In this document: positions 24,495 through 35,889 of the stretch, piece after piece
How positions within the stretch are numbered: position 1 is the stretch's first letter
Layout: each line of letters opens with the position of its first letter
Made by a program: the position numbers and the translations under genes
NCBI GenBank assembly: GCA_030762935.1
Contig: CM060899.1
Coordinates: forward strand, 62,918,501-62,982,500
Reading direction: 5' to 3'
Source of the DNA: Hymenopus coronatus
Taxonomy: Eukaryota > Arthropoda > Insecta > Mantodea > Hymenopodidae
Length of the DNA stretch: 64,000 bases
Notes under the pieces: model-generated
Database searches by the model: none
What the model was told of the DNA's origin: nothing
Seen by the model: only the letters and a program-made list of their open reading frames with translations

Positions 24495-25351
24495 ATTTTC
24501 TCTTCACATACTATGTACATAGTGTATAGAGAAGGTATTGCATTCCACCCAAAAATTCGATACCGAGATTTCACTGGGAATACATATTTTAGGTCCCCCT
24601 GAATCCAAATAAAGCATTTCTGGAAAAAGGTCCGGTGTGCGTGTGTGTGTGTGTGTTTGTGGACAGCATATCTCAAAAACCAAAAGACCGTTAAATACCA
24701 AACTTGGTATTTAAGTTTGGTTTCTTCCAAGGATGCAACACGAAGATGTTCAAGAAAATCCCCCCACCCACAACTACCCTTTACATGGACCTTTTTTCGA
24801 AAATTTTTATTTTCTAAAAAATGGCACTAAAAATGTTGATTAAAATATCGTATATTAAAGACAAATAAAATATATATCTTGTATTTTCTGGGAATAGTCT
24901 CTGAAGACTACTTTATTCTGGATGACTTTTACGGAATTTTGCATAACTGCTAAACCGTGAAGAGGTGAACAAACACTTTTCACAGAATAAATGTAGACCA
25001 CAATAAAACACACAGTTTGTGTTATATAATTTTATTTCGTGGAGCTGATAGTTTTTGAGCTATTCCTTGTTTTTAGTTTCAGCTTTTAAAAACTTTTACT
25101 TTTCTCATACAGGAATTTGTCAACTCCTGTCCATACACATAAAGGAACTTCAGTCACATAGCAACCAGCTTTTGACTATCACTTTAACCTATGGTATTCC
25201 CTTAATTTGCTTCTACTTACAAGGAAGCAAGTAATAAGACTATTTCTGCAATTTTTTCTCGATTAGCTTGAAGTAAATAGAAGCATTAACTTTTTAACAA
25301 TAATTTGTTGTAGAAATGTAGAGAAAGTCATGTGAATGGTAAACATCAGAT
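24495..25351 (-). mobile_element. H repeat, complete (type A)
   Basis: Starts TTTTCTCTTCACATAC four bases after the previous copy and ends GGTAAACATCAGAT. Confidence 0.9.
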
Positions 25352-25353
25352 TC

Positions 25354-25697
25354 TTACTTCCCTATGCGTACTATGTACATAGTGTAAAGAGAAGGTATTG
25401 TAATGCACCCAAAAATTCGATACCGAGATTTCGCCGGAAATACAGGTTTTGTGTCCCCCTGAATCCAAAACAAGCACTTTTAGAAAAATGTCCTTATGTG
25501 TGTCTATGTGTCTGTGTGTATCTGTGTGTCTGTGGACAGCATAGCTCTAAAACGAAAAGACCGTTAAATACCCAAGTTGGTATTTAAGTTTGATTTCTTC
25601 CAAGGATACGACACGAAGATTTTCAAGAAAATCCTCCCACCCTCCAACTACCCTTCCAAAAATGTGATTTTCTCCATGTGAATAGAACTCATCAGAG
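25354..25697 (-). mobile_element. H repeat with large internal deletion
   Basis: 3' part 25354-25674 is joined directly to the 5' terminal CCATGTGAATAGAACTCATC, so only the two ends remain. Confidence 0.8.
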
Positions 25698-25835
25698 TTT
25701 TTGGTTTTAGATTATACTGTTAAGACATTCACAAACTCATATGCGTAACGTTTTCTGAAAGTATTTTAATTTGGATCAGGAATCTTCAAAAATGTATTCT
25801 GGTGAAACCTCGAAATGGACATTTTTGGTCCAAAA
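25698..25835 (+). mobile_element. Old H repeat 3' fragment
   Basis: Weak but consistent order of H motifs: TTATACTGTTAAGACATTCAC, GTTTTCTGAAAG, GGATCAGGAATC, GTATTCTGGTGAAAC. Confidence 0.5.
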
Positions 25836-26405
25836 GGCAGTTCTTGAAGAGTGTGATGCAGGTTATTTGAGCACAGGTGACTTTAACTGCACTTTGTTAT
25901 GATCAACCATTAAATTACTGGATGAAAATATCAGTGACTTCCCCGCGTATCGCCGGTTACACATGACGGGCAAAACAGCCCCCAACAGTTGGTAGCTTTT
26001 ACAATCTGGTAGCCAAATGCGATTGGATTTTACAGTTTCAGCAGCTGCATTACAGGTATTGGGCTGCGGTATTTGTGGCATTAAAACCATTAGCGGCAGT
26101 GACAATTTTATCTACTGGATATACAGTTTGCATTATAAATAAGGGGGGGGACAGGATGACCCATGCAGTATGCACTACTTTCAATCACCGTGCCAGCGCC
26201 GCATAATGAAATTCTCATGTTACTGATTGGTGGAATGGGGAACATCCGCTGCATGCACGTGACCAGTGCACAATAAAATCAGCGTGCTGTGGTGGTGAGA
26301 TTGCCAACTAGCTATCGACATTTGCCACTAGTTAGATAAGAGATCATCTCTCCCTCTCTCTGTCCCTCTTTGACATCTTCTCTCTGCTTCCCACGCACAC
26401 ACACT
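25836..26405. other. Non-repetitive stretch of about 570 bases
   Basis: No repeat match and no gene recognised. It includes a run of seven or more G and a CT-rich segment near 26350. Confidence 0.4.
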
Positions 26406-26511
26406 CATCCCCCAAACGTTAAAATGCCAATCAACCGAAATATCCACGCAGGAGTACTCACACCTCTCCACGCAGATTATCTATTCAAAAAGAAAGCAAA
26501 AAAAGGAAAGG

Positions 26512-26786
26512 ATCTGATGGTTTGAATTCATATCGCTTTCTCTACTCACCCTTCTACAAACTATTCTTGCATAATGTAACATTTGAAATTTTCACGCAGA
26601 TCTTTTCTGATGATTAAGCTACCAAATTTTACTTTCTCTACATCTATGTCAATGTACATAGTAGATGAGAAGGTATTGTATTTCACTTAAAATTTTGGAT
26701 TCAGGTGTTTTGAAAGCATTATTTCCGGTAAAATCTCGTACCTTCTCTATATATTCAAATGTATATAGTACGTGTAGAGGAAGTAA
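26512..26786 (+). mobile_element. B-type mini H element
   Basis: 275 bases: an H-like 5' end (ATCTGATGGTTTGAATTC, CTTTCTCTAC), about 115 bases of B-specific sequence, then an inverted H 3' end (TTTTACTTTCTCTAC...GAAGGTATTG), then a plus-oriented H 3' end with hairpin and AGAGGAAGTAA. Confidence 0.8.
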
Positions 26787-26796
26787 AAAGGAAAGG

Positions 26797-26977
26797 ATCT
26801 GATGGTTTGGATTCATATTGCTTTCTCTACTCGGTCTCTCATAAACTATTCTTACAAAATGTTAACGTTTGAAATTTTCACGCAGACCGTCACTGATTAT
26901 TAAAATTATGAAATTTACTTTATCTACCACCTATGTCAATGTATGTAATATGTAAAGAAGGTATTGCATTCCACCCA
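26797..26977 (+). mobile_element. B-type mini element, truncated
   Basis: Starts ATCTGATGGTTTGG ten bases after the previous element and is cut after ATTGCATTCCACCC by the duplicated flank. Confidence 0.75.
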
Positions 26978-27087
26978 TCCCCCAATCGATAAAATGCCAA
27001 TCAACCGAAATATCCACGCAGGAGAACTCCCACCTACTCCACGCAGATTATCTATTCAAAAAGAAAACAAAAACATAAAAGGACTGC

Positions 27088-27303
27088 CTCCGTGGTGGAC
27101 TGGTCAGCGAGCTGATTTCTTAACCGGAGGTCCCGGGTTCGGTTCTCGGCAGGGGCGGGAACTTTTTTCTATAGCCAGAATGATTTCCTATCCCCCACAG
27201 AGTCTGGAAGTATGTATAAGAGAGTGAATGTGTGTGTGTGCTTAGGAAAATAAAATGATTTAAACCCAACCTTAGATATTAAAGGGGGCTCTATAAACGA
27301 AAC
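27088..27303 (+). mobile_element. SINE-5, tRNA-derived
   Basis: tRNA-like head with A box TGGACTGGTCAGCG and B box GGGTTCGGTTCTC, a body with CAGAGTCTGG and a TG-rich segment, and an A-rich end. The flanks ATAAAAGGA and ATAAAAAGGA look like a target duplication. Confidence 0.8.
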
Positions 27304-27318
27304 AATAAAAAGGAAAGA

Positions 27319-27605
27319 ATCTGATGGTTTGAATTCATATCGCTTTCTCTACTCACCCTTCTACAAACTATTCTTACAAAATGTAATATTTGAAATTTTC
27401 ACACAGACCATTACTGATGATTGAACTTCCATATTTTACTTTCTCTACACCTATGTCAATGTACATAGTAAACAGAGAAAGTATTGTGTTTCTCCCAAAA
27501 ATTCGATATCGAGGCTTCACCGAAAATACATGTTTTCAGACCTCGTGAATCTAAAAAGGAATTTTTAGAAAAACCTCCATGTGTGTGTGTGTTTGTGTGC
27601 GCGCG
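27319..27605 (+). mobile_element. B-type element, longer form
   Basis: B 5' end followed by an inverted H 3' portion reaching the microsatellite. It joins at GCGCGCGC to the body of the next H copy. Confidence 0.75.
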
Positions 27606-28292
27606 CTGGTTGCTATGCGAATGAAGTTCCTTTGTTTGTATGGACAGGAGCTCACAAAGTCCAGTATGAGAAAAGTACGGTTTTACAGCTGAAACCAAAA
27701 ACAAGGAACATCTCAAAAACAATCAACTCCACGAATAAAAATATATATATAACATAAATTGTGTGTTTTAAAGTGCTCTACACTTGTTGTGCGGTAAGTT
27801 TTTGTCGATCTCTTACGGTTTAGCAGTTATACAAATTCCGTAAAATTGACACAATAAAGTAGTCTTCAGAGGCTATTCCCAGAAAATTCAAAATATAAAT
27901 TTTATTTGTCAGGTAAATATTTTTAATGTACGATATTTTAATCAAAATCTTTAGAGCCATTTTTTAGAAAATCAAAAATTTCGAAAAAAGTTCCATGTAA
28001 AGGGTAGTTTGGGGTGGGGGGATTTTTCTCAAAAGTTTCGTATCGCATCCCTGGAGGATACTAAACTTAAACACCAAGTATGGTTTTTTTATCGACTTTT
28101 CGTTTTTGAGTTATCGTGTTCACAGACACATGGACACACTGACACACGGACATTTTTCAGAAAATACTTTTTTTGGATAGAGGGGACCCTAAAACATATA
28201 TTTCCGGTGAAATCTCGGTATCGAATTTTTGAATGCAATACAATACCTACCTTCTCTATACATTATGTACCTAATACATGTAGGCAAAGTAA
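27606..28292 (+). mobile_element. H repeat, 5'-truncated
   Basis: Starts at GGTTGCTATGCGAATGAAG and is then complete through the hairpin to GTAGGCAAAGTAA. Confidence 0.85.
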
Positions 28293-28302
28293 AGCGGAAA
28301 GG

Positions 28303-28619
28303 ATCTGATGGTTTGAATTCACATCGCTTTCCCCACTCGGTCTCCCATAAACTATTCTTACAAAATGTAACACTTGAAATTTTCACGCAGAACTTCACTG
28401 CTGATTAAACTGCCGAATTTTACTTTCTCTTGCACCTATGTCAATGTATATAGTATATAAAGAAGGTATTGTATTTCACCCAAAAATTCCATACCGAGGT
28501 TTCACCGGAAATACATGTTTAAAGTTCCCCTGCATTCAAAAAGGATTTTTAGAAAAAGCTCCATTTGTGTGTGTGTATGTGTGTGTGAGTGAGTGCCCGT
28601 GCGCGCGACACCACAACTA
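28303..28619 (+). mobile_element. B-type element, longer form
   Basis: Same layout as 27319-27605, ending in a TG/CG-rich tract. It begins ten bases after the end of the previous H copy. Confidence 0.75.
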
Positions 28620-28623
28620 AAAA

Positions 28624-29450
28624 ATCTGATGTGTTCCATTCTCATGACTTTCTCTACATCACTGCAACAAATTATTGTTCAAAAGTTTATGCTTCTATTT
28701 ACTTCATGCTAATCGAGCATAAATTAGCAGAACTAGTCTTATTACTTGCTTCCTTGTAAGTAGAAGTGAAATAAGGGAGTACCATAGGTTAAAGTGATAG
28801 TCAAAACTGGTTGCTATGTGATTGAAGTTCATTTGTTTGTATGAAAAGAAGTTGACCAATCCCTGTATGAGAAAGGTATGTTTTTTAAAGGTGAAACCAA
28901 AAACAAGGAGTTTCTCAAAAACGACCAACTTCACGAAAAAAAAATTATATAAGTTGTGTGTTTTAACGTGCTCTATATTTTTCGTCTTGGTAAGTTTTTG
29001 TTCATCTCTTACCGTTTAGCTGTTATGCAAGATTTCGTAAAATTTGTCAAAAATAATGTACTATTCCCAGAAAATTCAAGATATACATATTATTTTTCAG
29101 GTATATCTTTGATATACGGTATTTTAATCAAAATCGCTGTAGCCATTTTTAAGAAAATAAAATTTGAAAAAATTCCATGTAAAGGGTAGTTTGGGGTGGG
29201 GGACATTTTCTCGCAATCTTCGTGTCGCATCCCTGGAAGACACTAAACTTAAATACCAAGTTTTCATTTTTGGGTTATCATGTTCACAGACAAACTGATA
29301 CACACGGACCTTTTTCTGAAAATTATTTTTTTTTTTGGTTACAGGGGATCCTAAAACATACATTTCCGGTGAAATCTCGGCATCGAATTTTTGGGTGGAG
29401 TACAATAACTTCTCTATACACTATGTACATAGTACGCGTAGAGAAAGTAA
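28624..29450 (+). mobile_element. H repeat, complete (type A)
   Basis: Starts ATCTGATGTGTTCC and ends GTAGAGAAAGTAA. The next copy starts at the very next base. Confidence 0.9.
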
Positions 29451-30197
29451 ATATTGATGTGTTATACCACATGACTTACCCTAGCTGCTCTATAAACTTC
29501 TTATAAAATATTCTTCTTCTTTATACACCATTTTAATCGAGTTAAATATTAGCAGAATGTTGTTATTACTTAGTTCCTTATAAGTAGAAAGGAACTAAAG
29601 GAATGCGCTATGCTAAACTGATAGTCAAATGTTTTGAAAGCTGTCGTTATGCGATTGTCATTTCAAATCGCTTCTTTGCTTGGCCAGGAGTAGAACAAAA
29701 GAAAAACGGACGCTTCCTGTCTGAGAAAATTAAATTTAAAAAATTTAACCAAACGAATAACAAGGAATATCTTGGAACCGGTCAACTCTACAACAAAAAT
29801 GCATGTGACATAAATTGTGCGTTTTAACTGATCTACATTTTTGTGTAGTACGTTTTGCCTATATCTTATGGTTTACCAGTTATACAAAATTCTGCAAAAA
29901 TCAACCAGCATAAAGTATTCCTCAGAGGCTATCCCAGAAAATTCAAAATTTACATTTTATTTGCGGTATTTAATCAAAATCGTTAGTGTCACTTTCAGAT
30001 ACACAAATTTTCAAAACTTTTCCTTGGAAAGAGTAGTTTAGGGTGGGGGATTTTCTTAAAAAGCTTCGTGTCGCACCCTTGGAAGATAACGGTCTAATAG
30101 TTTATGATGAGCTATGCTGTCCATACACACACTCGCGCGCGCGCACACACACATATGCGCGCGCGGACGCTTTAATAAAAATGCTTTCTTTGGATTC

Positions 30198-31172
30198 TGA
30201 GGCGGGAACTGGTGAAGATCTGGGAGACGTACCTTTTGGTGCTGGGCTGCGCAGCGACGACTGGTCCTCTCTCCGGTGTTGTAGTGCTGAAGTCGATTCT
30301 CAACGTTCCTCTGCTATTGGTGGACTCAGCGACGAGCAATTGAGACCTATTTATATCTAGCTCAGGTTTTGAGTGGTGATGATCTCAAGCTGATGGTACG
30401 GCAAATTAACTTAAAATAAGCGTTTTCACTTTTCGTTCAGTCAAAGGTTTATTTCCTTTCACAAGCGTTCCCGAGAAAGTAATGCGCACAAAGGTAGATA
30501 ACTAAAATTTACGCGACGACAAGTGGAACTGTTACATGCAGAATAATTGTAGACACTCCAACTTTCTACCCTGGCTTCCTTGTTTCCGGCGTCGCAGGTT
30601 CCGCGTGACATTACATTTCAACTGCGTGAATCACAATAATAACTTTACTATATTTCCGCGGATTCTTGTTTTGAGCGTCACAGGTTCCGCGTGTAGTTAC
30701 ATTCCAACTGCCTGAAAATTAGGGCGAATATTCTACATTTATAGCAAATTGTACCGGCGCGCAAAACTCTCAACTTGTAATCTTACTGGCCCATTTTTGG
30801 CGCCGAAATTAGCTTGGGGTGTGCTTCTACCGTGACGTGATTAATTCTAATTGGTCAATGCGTCTTTCACGTGATTCTTGACCTAAATTTCCTCGTGGTT
30901 CCCCTGTTTATATTTCACCTCCACTTTCTCTTTCGGAGACGTGACTACATAATAGCGTCTTTCCTCTTGCAATATATAAAGAAATAGCGTAAACTGAATT
31001 CGTCGCTTGAGAATTCTCAGGTTGAAGATAGAAACGCTTTCCAGGAACAATCTTTCTGAACATCCAATATACAATAAATACATGATATCTTACTTAGTAA
31101 TTAACCTAAACAATTTAATCAATTAAAATATATATGCTATGCGTTTATTCGCCTGTGCGACAATCCGTCTCA
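30198..31172 (+). mobile_element. Candidate solo LTR, 975 bases
   Basis: The segment begins TGAGGCGGG and ends CCGTCTCA, so the termini are TGAG/CTCA, and ATTC occurs on both sides (30194-30197 and 31173-31176) as a 4-base target duplication. Inside, TATATAAAG (30973-30981) is followed about 100 bases later by AATAAA (31073-31078), the order expected of an LTR promoter and poly(A) signal. No internal coding region accompanies it. The whole interrupts an H copy cleanly. Superfamily is not determined. Confidence 0.6.
30588..30716 (+). repeat. Imperfect direct repeat inside the candidate LTR
   Basis: About 43 bases occur twice (30588-30630 and 30674-30716), sharing GCGTC, CAGGTTCCGCGTG and CAACTGC. 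Duplicated upstream segments of this kind are common in LTR U3 regions. Confidence 0.75.
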
Positions 31173-31286
31173 ATTCCAAACATGTATTTCCGGTGAAATA
31201 TTATTTTCAAATTTTGGGTGGAATACAATATCTTCTCTATATATACGAATGTATATAGTGTATGTAGAGGAAGTAAGAAGGAAAGG

Positions 31287-31580
31287 ATCTGATTGTTTGA
31301 ATTCTTATCGCTTTCTCTACTCGGTCTCCTAGAAACTATACTTATAAAAATGTAACATTTGAAATGTTCACGCAGATCGTTACTGATTATTACACTTCGA
31401 AATTTTATTTACCCTAGATGTATGTCAATGTACATAGAAGATAGAGAAGGTATTACTTCACCCCAAATTTTGGATTCAGGGGGTCTCAAAGCATATATTT
31501 CCCGTGAAATCTCGGTTTCAGATTTTTGAATGCAATACAAACCTTCTCTATAGGCTATGTACATAGTACGTGTACAGAAA
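31287..31580 (+). mobile_element. B-type mini H element
   Basis: Same four-part layout as 26512-26786. Ends in hairpin CTATGTACATAG and TGTACAGAAAA. Confidence 0.8.
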
Positions 31581-31582
31581 AA

Positions 31583-32303
31583 CATCCGGTTTGTTCCATT
31601 CACATGACTTTCTCTACATCGCTGTAACAAGTTATTGTTAAAAAGTTTATTCTTCTATTTACTTCATGATAATCGAGATAAACATCAGCAGGAGCTGTCT
31701 TTGTTACTTGCTTTCTTGTAAGTAGAAGGAAAATGATGGAACACACTAAGCTTAAACGATCGTCAAATCTTTTAAAAGCTGGTTGCCATGTGGTTGAAAT
31801 ACATTTCTATGCAGGGCCAGAAGTTTACAACTTTGCGTGTGAGAATATTTTACTATTTTACTATCTTGAAATGAACAACAAGGAATATCTCAGAAATGGT
31901 CAATTCCAGAGAGAAAAAAGTATATGACATAAATTTGTGTTTTAATATGATCTACATTTTTTGTGCAGTTAGTTTTTGTATATCTCTTAAGGTTTACCAG
32001 TTACACAAAATTAAGCAATATCCGTTCAGAACAAAGAGATATTTAGAGGCTATTCCCATAAAATTCAAAATATGCATTATATTTGCATTGTCAATAACTT
32101 TAATGTGCGGTTTTTTAATCAAAATCGTTAGTGCCATTTTTAACATATATAAAATGTTCAATTTTTACTTTCTCTAGCCCCGTATGTACAATGTACATAG
32201 GGATAGAGAAGTATTGTATTCCACCCAAAAATTCAATACCGAGATTTTACCGGAAATACATGTTTTAGGACCCCCTGTATCCAAAAGAAGCAGGTCCGCG
32301 CGC

Positions 32304-32351
<48 letters not shown>

Positions 32352-33342
32352 GTCCGTATGTCCGTGTGTCTGAACACGATAACTCAAAAACAAAAAGTAG
32401 CTAAAATTCCAAACTTGGTATTTAAGTTTAGTATCTTCCAGGGATGCGACACGGAGATTTTGAAACAAATCCTCCCATCTCAAACTACCCTTTCCATGGA
32501 ACTTTTTTCGAAAATTTTGATTTTCTTAAAAATGGCTTTAACGATTTTGATTAAAATATCGTTTATTAAAGATATTTACCTGACAAATAAAATGTATATC
32601 TTGAATTTTCTGGGAATAGCTTCTAAAGGCCTGTTTATTCATGATGAATTTTGCATAATTTGGCGCAACTAGTAAACCGTAAGAGATAAACAAAAACTTA
32701 CTATACAAAAAATGTATGTTTTGTTAAAAAACACAACTTACGTCATATACATTTTTTTCGTGGAGCTTACCGTTTTCGAGGTATTATTTGTTATTAGTTT
32801 CAGTTGTGAAGAACTTATACTTTTCTCAGACGGCAGTGTCCGTTTTTCTTTTGTTCTACTCCTGGTCAAGAAAAGAAGCGATTTGTAATGACAATCGCAT
32901 AACGATAGCTTTTAAAACATTTGAGTATTGGTTTAGCCTAGTGAATTCCTTTATTTTCTTCCTACTTATAAGGAACTAAGTAATAAGAACATTGTGCTGA
33001 ATACCTCGATTAACAAGGTGCAGAAAGAAGAATAATCTTATGTATGAAGTTTGTAGAACAGCTAGAGAAAGTCATGTGAGTGTAACGCATCAGATTTTTT
33101 GTTCTTTTAAAGGGAAGTTTGTGGTGGGGAAATTTTATTGAAAAAGAGCTTCGAATTGCTCCTTGGAAGATATGTCTTTTGGTTTTTGAGCTACTCTGTC
33201 CACACACACACACATGTTTCTAAAAATGCTTTTTTTGGGCGGGGTTCAAGGATTCTCAAAACATGTATTTCCTGTGTAATCTTGGTATCAATTTTTTGGT
33301 GCAATACAATACCTATGTACATAGTACGTGTAGAGGAAGTAA
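31583..33342 (+). mobile_element. H repeat (type D) interrupted in a T-run
   Basis: Pieces 31583-32164 and 33096-33342. The break is in the oligo-T before the CCATGTAAAGGG segment, a different site from the usual T-run. The 3' piece resumes with TTTTAAAGGGAAG and ends GTAGAGGAAGTAA. Confidence 0.75.
32165..33095 (-). mobile_element. H repeat, complete (type C), nested
   Basis: Starts TTACTTTCTCTAGCCCCG with the GGGG/CCC hairpin and ends GTAACGCATCAGAT. It carries a (TG)n tract of about 22 units at 32306-32349. Confidence 0.9.
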
Positions 33343-33345
33343 AAA

Positions 33346-33600
33346 AGCAGTTTTAGAAAAGTCCACATGTGTCTATGAACACGATAGCTTAAAAGTAAAA
33401 GTCAGTTAAGTATCAAACGTGAAATTTAAGTTCAGTATCTTCCAAAGAGGGTTTCAAGAAAATCCATCCCGCACACCAAGTTATCTTTTATATGGAAAAC
33501 AATTAGAAAATGTTTATTTTGTGACAAATTACTAAGGGTTTTGATTAAAATAGGTACATATATTAAATATATACAACAAATAATGTTTATCTTGAATTGA
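33346..33600 (-). mobile_element. H repeat, decayed fragment
   Basis: Minus-oriented body from AAAAGCAGTTTTAG to TATCTTGAATTGAG, with many differences. Confidence 0.65.
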
Positions 33601-34050
33601 GTATTGAATAGAAGGACCAGCATGCTTTTGTTGCAGTTCATTTACTGTTTCGCTATGCAACAGGTGTGCAATGAAGGACGCTACCCACCACCTACCCCCA
33701 TAGAATTCTGCAACTCTTTTATCGCACGAAGGGTTATCTACACATGTGAAATGCGGCGCTGCTGGACCACCTGGTGCAAATAGTGGTTATGCAGATGTTT
33801 TGCATATAACAAAAGCTGCACTAAATATGAGATACAATCTGAACATGATAGGCTCATTGACATTTGTCATAAACGTAATTATTTACTTAGATGCTCATTA
33901 AAAGGTAATGAACACACTAATAATGGATAAACCAGCATATCCGACGTAGCAAGCCAAGTGCTGGCTGGCACTGCTCCGGACACCTGCCGCTTGCGTTGCC
34001 TGGCAAACAGGAACGAATCACACTTCTGTAGGATATGGCATGATGACTTA
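33601..34050. other. Non-repetitive stretch of about 450 bases
   Basis: No repeat match and no recognisable gene. Confidence 0.4.
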
Positions 34051-34775
34051 TTACTTTCTCTACACGTACTATGTACATAGTATATAGAGAAGATATTACA
34101 TTCCACCCAAAAATCCAATACCGAGAAGTCACCCGAAATACATGTTTTGGGTCCCCCTGAAGCAAAAAAAAAGAAGCATTTTTACAAAAAGGTACGTGTA
34201 AGTTTGGTATTTTCCAAGGATGCATCACGAAGATTTTCGAGAAAATCCCCCCACCCCAAAGTACCCTTCACATGGAATTTTTTCGAAATGTTTTGTTTTC
34301 TTAAAAATTGCTCTAATGATTTTGATTAAAATGTCGTATGTTAAATATATTAACCTGACAAATAAAATGTATATCTTGAATTTTCTACGAAAAGCCTTTG
34401 AAGACTACTTTATTCTGGATGAATTTTACGGAATATTGCATAACTGAGCACAAAAAAACACACAATTTATGTTGTCTTTTTTAGATACTCCTTGTTTTTG
34501 GTTTCAGCTTTAAAAAACTTAAGCTTTTCTCATACAGGAATTTGTCAACTACTGTCCATACAAACAAAGGAACATCAGTCACATAGCAACCAGCTTTTGA
34601 CTTCACTTTAACCTATGCTACTCCCTTATTTCACTTCTACTTACAAGGAGGCAAGTAATAAGACTATTTCTGCGAATGTTTTCTCGATTAGCTTGAAGTA
34701 AATAGAAGCAAATGTTTTTAGCAATAATTTATTGAAGAGATATAGAGAAAGTCATGTGAATTGAACACATCAGCT
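34051..34775 (-). mobile_element. H repeat, minus, with internal deletion
   Basis: Starts TTACTTTCTCTACACG with an intact hairpin. It lacks most of the CA-rich part near 34200 and ends GAACACATCAGC. Confidence 0.85.
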
Positions 34776-34794
34776 TTTTATAACAAAGAAATCA

Positions 34795-35575
34795 GACAAA
34801 TTTTGATAAAAAACATTTTTATTTCTCTACATAGTCTCTTTTCAGCTCGATACACTTTTCTCAGCGATGTTCAATAGCTTTGGTACCCCGGTTATAGTGA
34901 GAACTATCGTGGTCTGCAAAATAGCCATAAACTGCTGACTCCACCTCTTCATTGTTGGCAAATCTTCTACCACCAAGCCATTTCTTCAAGTTTGAAAACA
35001 GAAAATAATCAGAGGGGGCCAAATCTGGGGAATATGTTGCTTGAGCAAGCAATTCGAACTTTAACTCGTTGATTTTTGACCATGGCGATAATGGATTTGT
35101 GAACTGGTGCATTGTCTTGATGAAACAAGACCTTTCTTTTTTTCGCTAAAAGCGGCCGTTTTTTGCTACATTTCATCACTCAAACGCTGTAACAGGTTCA
35201 CGTAATATTTGTCATTGATTACCTTTCCTTTTTTGTGATACTCAATGAAAATTACCTCGTGTGCGTCCTAGAAAACTGACACCATGATTGTCTGCAGATG
35301 GAACTGTCTTCGCCTTCTTTAGAGTCGATTCTCCCCTTCCAATGCAAAGTTTTGATTGTTTCTTCGTTTCAGGTGTGAAGTCATGGACCCAGGGTTTTTC
35401 CATTGTTATGAATCGACGCGAAAACTCAGCTTTATTGCAGAGAAACATTGTCAAACACTCGAATGAATTATCGCGACGACGCGGTTTTTGTTCTATTGTG
35501 AGCAAACGCTGCACTCACCTTGCACACAACTTTCTGATATCCAAATGTTAGTCAGTATGCGATGCACAGAACTTT
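34795..35575 (-). pseudogene. mariner-2 transposase pseudogene
   Basis: The minus strand reads LLTIEQKPRRRDNSFECL, FLCNKAEFSRRFITMEKPW, HDFTPETKKQSKL and AKTVPSADN, then after frameshifts NELKFELLAQATYSPDLAPS, DYFLFSNLKKWLGGRRFANN and EEVESAVYGYF. The usual TMDE motif with the first catalytic Asp reads TMEK here. The APSDY Asp is kept, with D34D spacing where readable. The N-terminal DNA-binding domain is not seen. It is inactive; 7946-8470 is a second copy. Confidence 0.85.
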
Positions 35576-35889
35576 TTGAAATGCCTGCAATATCTGCTTG
35601 TTCTTGAAAATTCGAAGGTAGGAGCTTTGATAATTCTTACCCGATACAGTGATGAGGGAAATGAATTCTTAAGCAGAATAGTGACAGTGAAGAAACTTGA
35701 GTTTGTCATGTCACTCCAGAATCAAAACAGTCGATGGAATGGAGACAACATCCTCCCCCAAACTACAAATATTCAAAAACTTTGTCAGCACGAAAAATCA
35801 TGAGATTTTGCATGTTCACTTCCTTCCCAGAAATGCAACCATCATTTGGTTCGATGCTGTGAAACATTGAGAAATCTTCGGGTGTAGCA
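35576..35889. other. Stretch of unknown origin between two mariner elements
   Basis: About 310 bases with no match elsewhere in the window; possibly the remaining N-terminal part of the mariner-2 copy in a state too decayed to read. The 75-residue ORF at 35576-35803 shows no motif. Confidence 0.3.

Larger units (their letters stand above)
26406..27075 (+). repeat. Local direct duplication of about 85 bases
   Basis: 26420-26505 and 26990-27073 share AAATGCCAATCAACCG, ATATCCACGCAGGAG and CGCAGATTATCTATTC with few differences. The two small B-type elements lie between the copies. Confidence 0.8.
29451..31276 (+). mobile_element. H repeat (type C) split by a candidate solo LTR
   Basis: Pieces 29451-30197 and 31173-31276. 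The break is just after the TTTGGATTC that follows the T-run; the 3' piece resumes at ATTCCAAACATGTATTTCC and ends GTAGAGGAAGTAA. Confidence 0.8.

Noticed and set aside
30043..30360. 105-residue ORF running from H into the LTR candidate
   Set aside because: It crosses the H/LTR boundary, so it is accidental.
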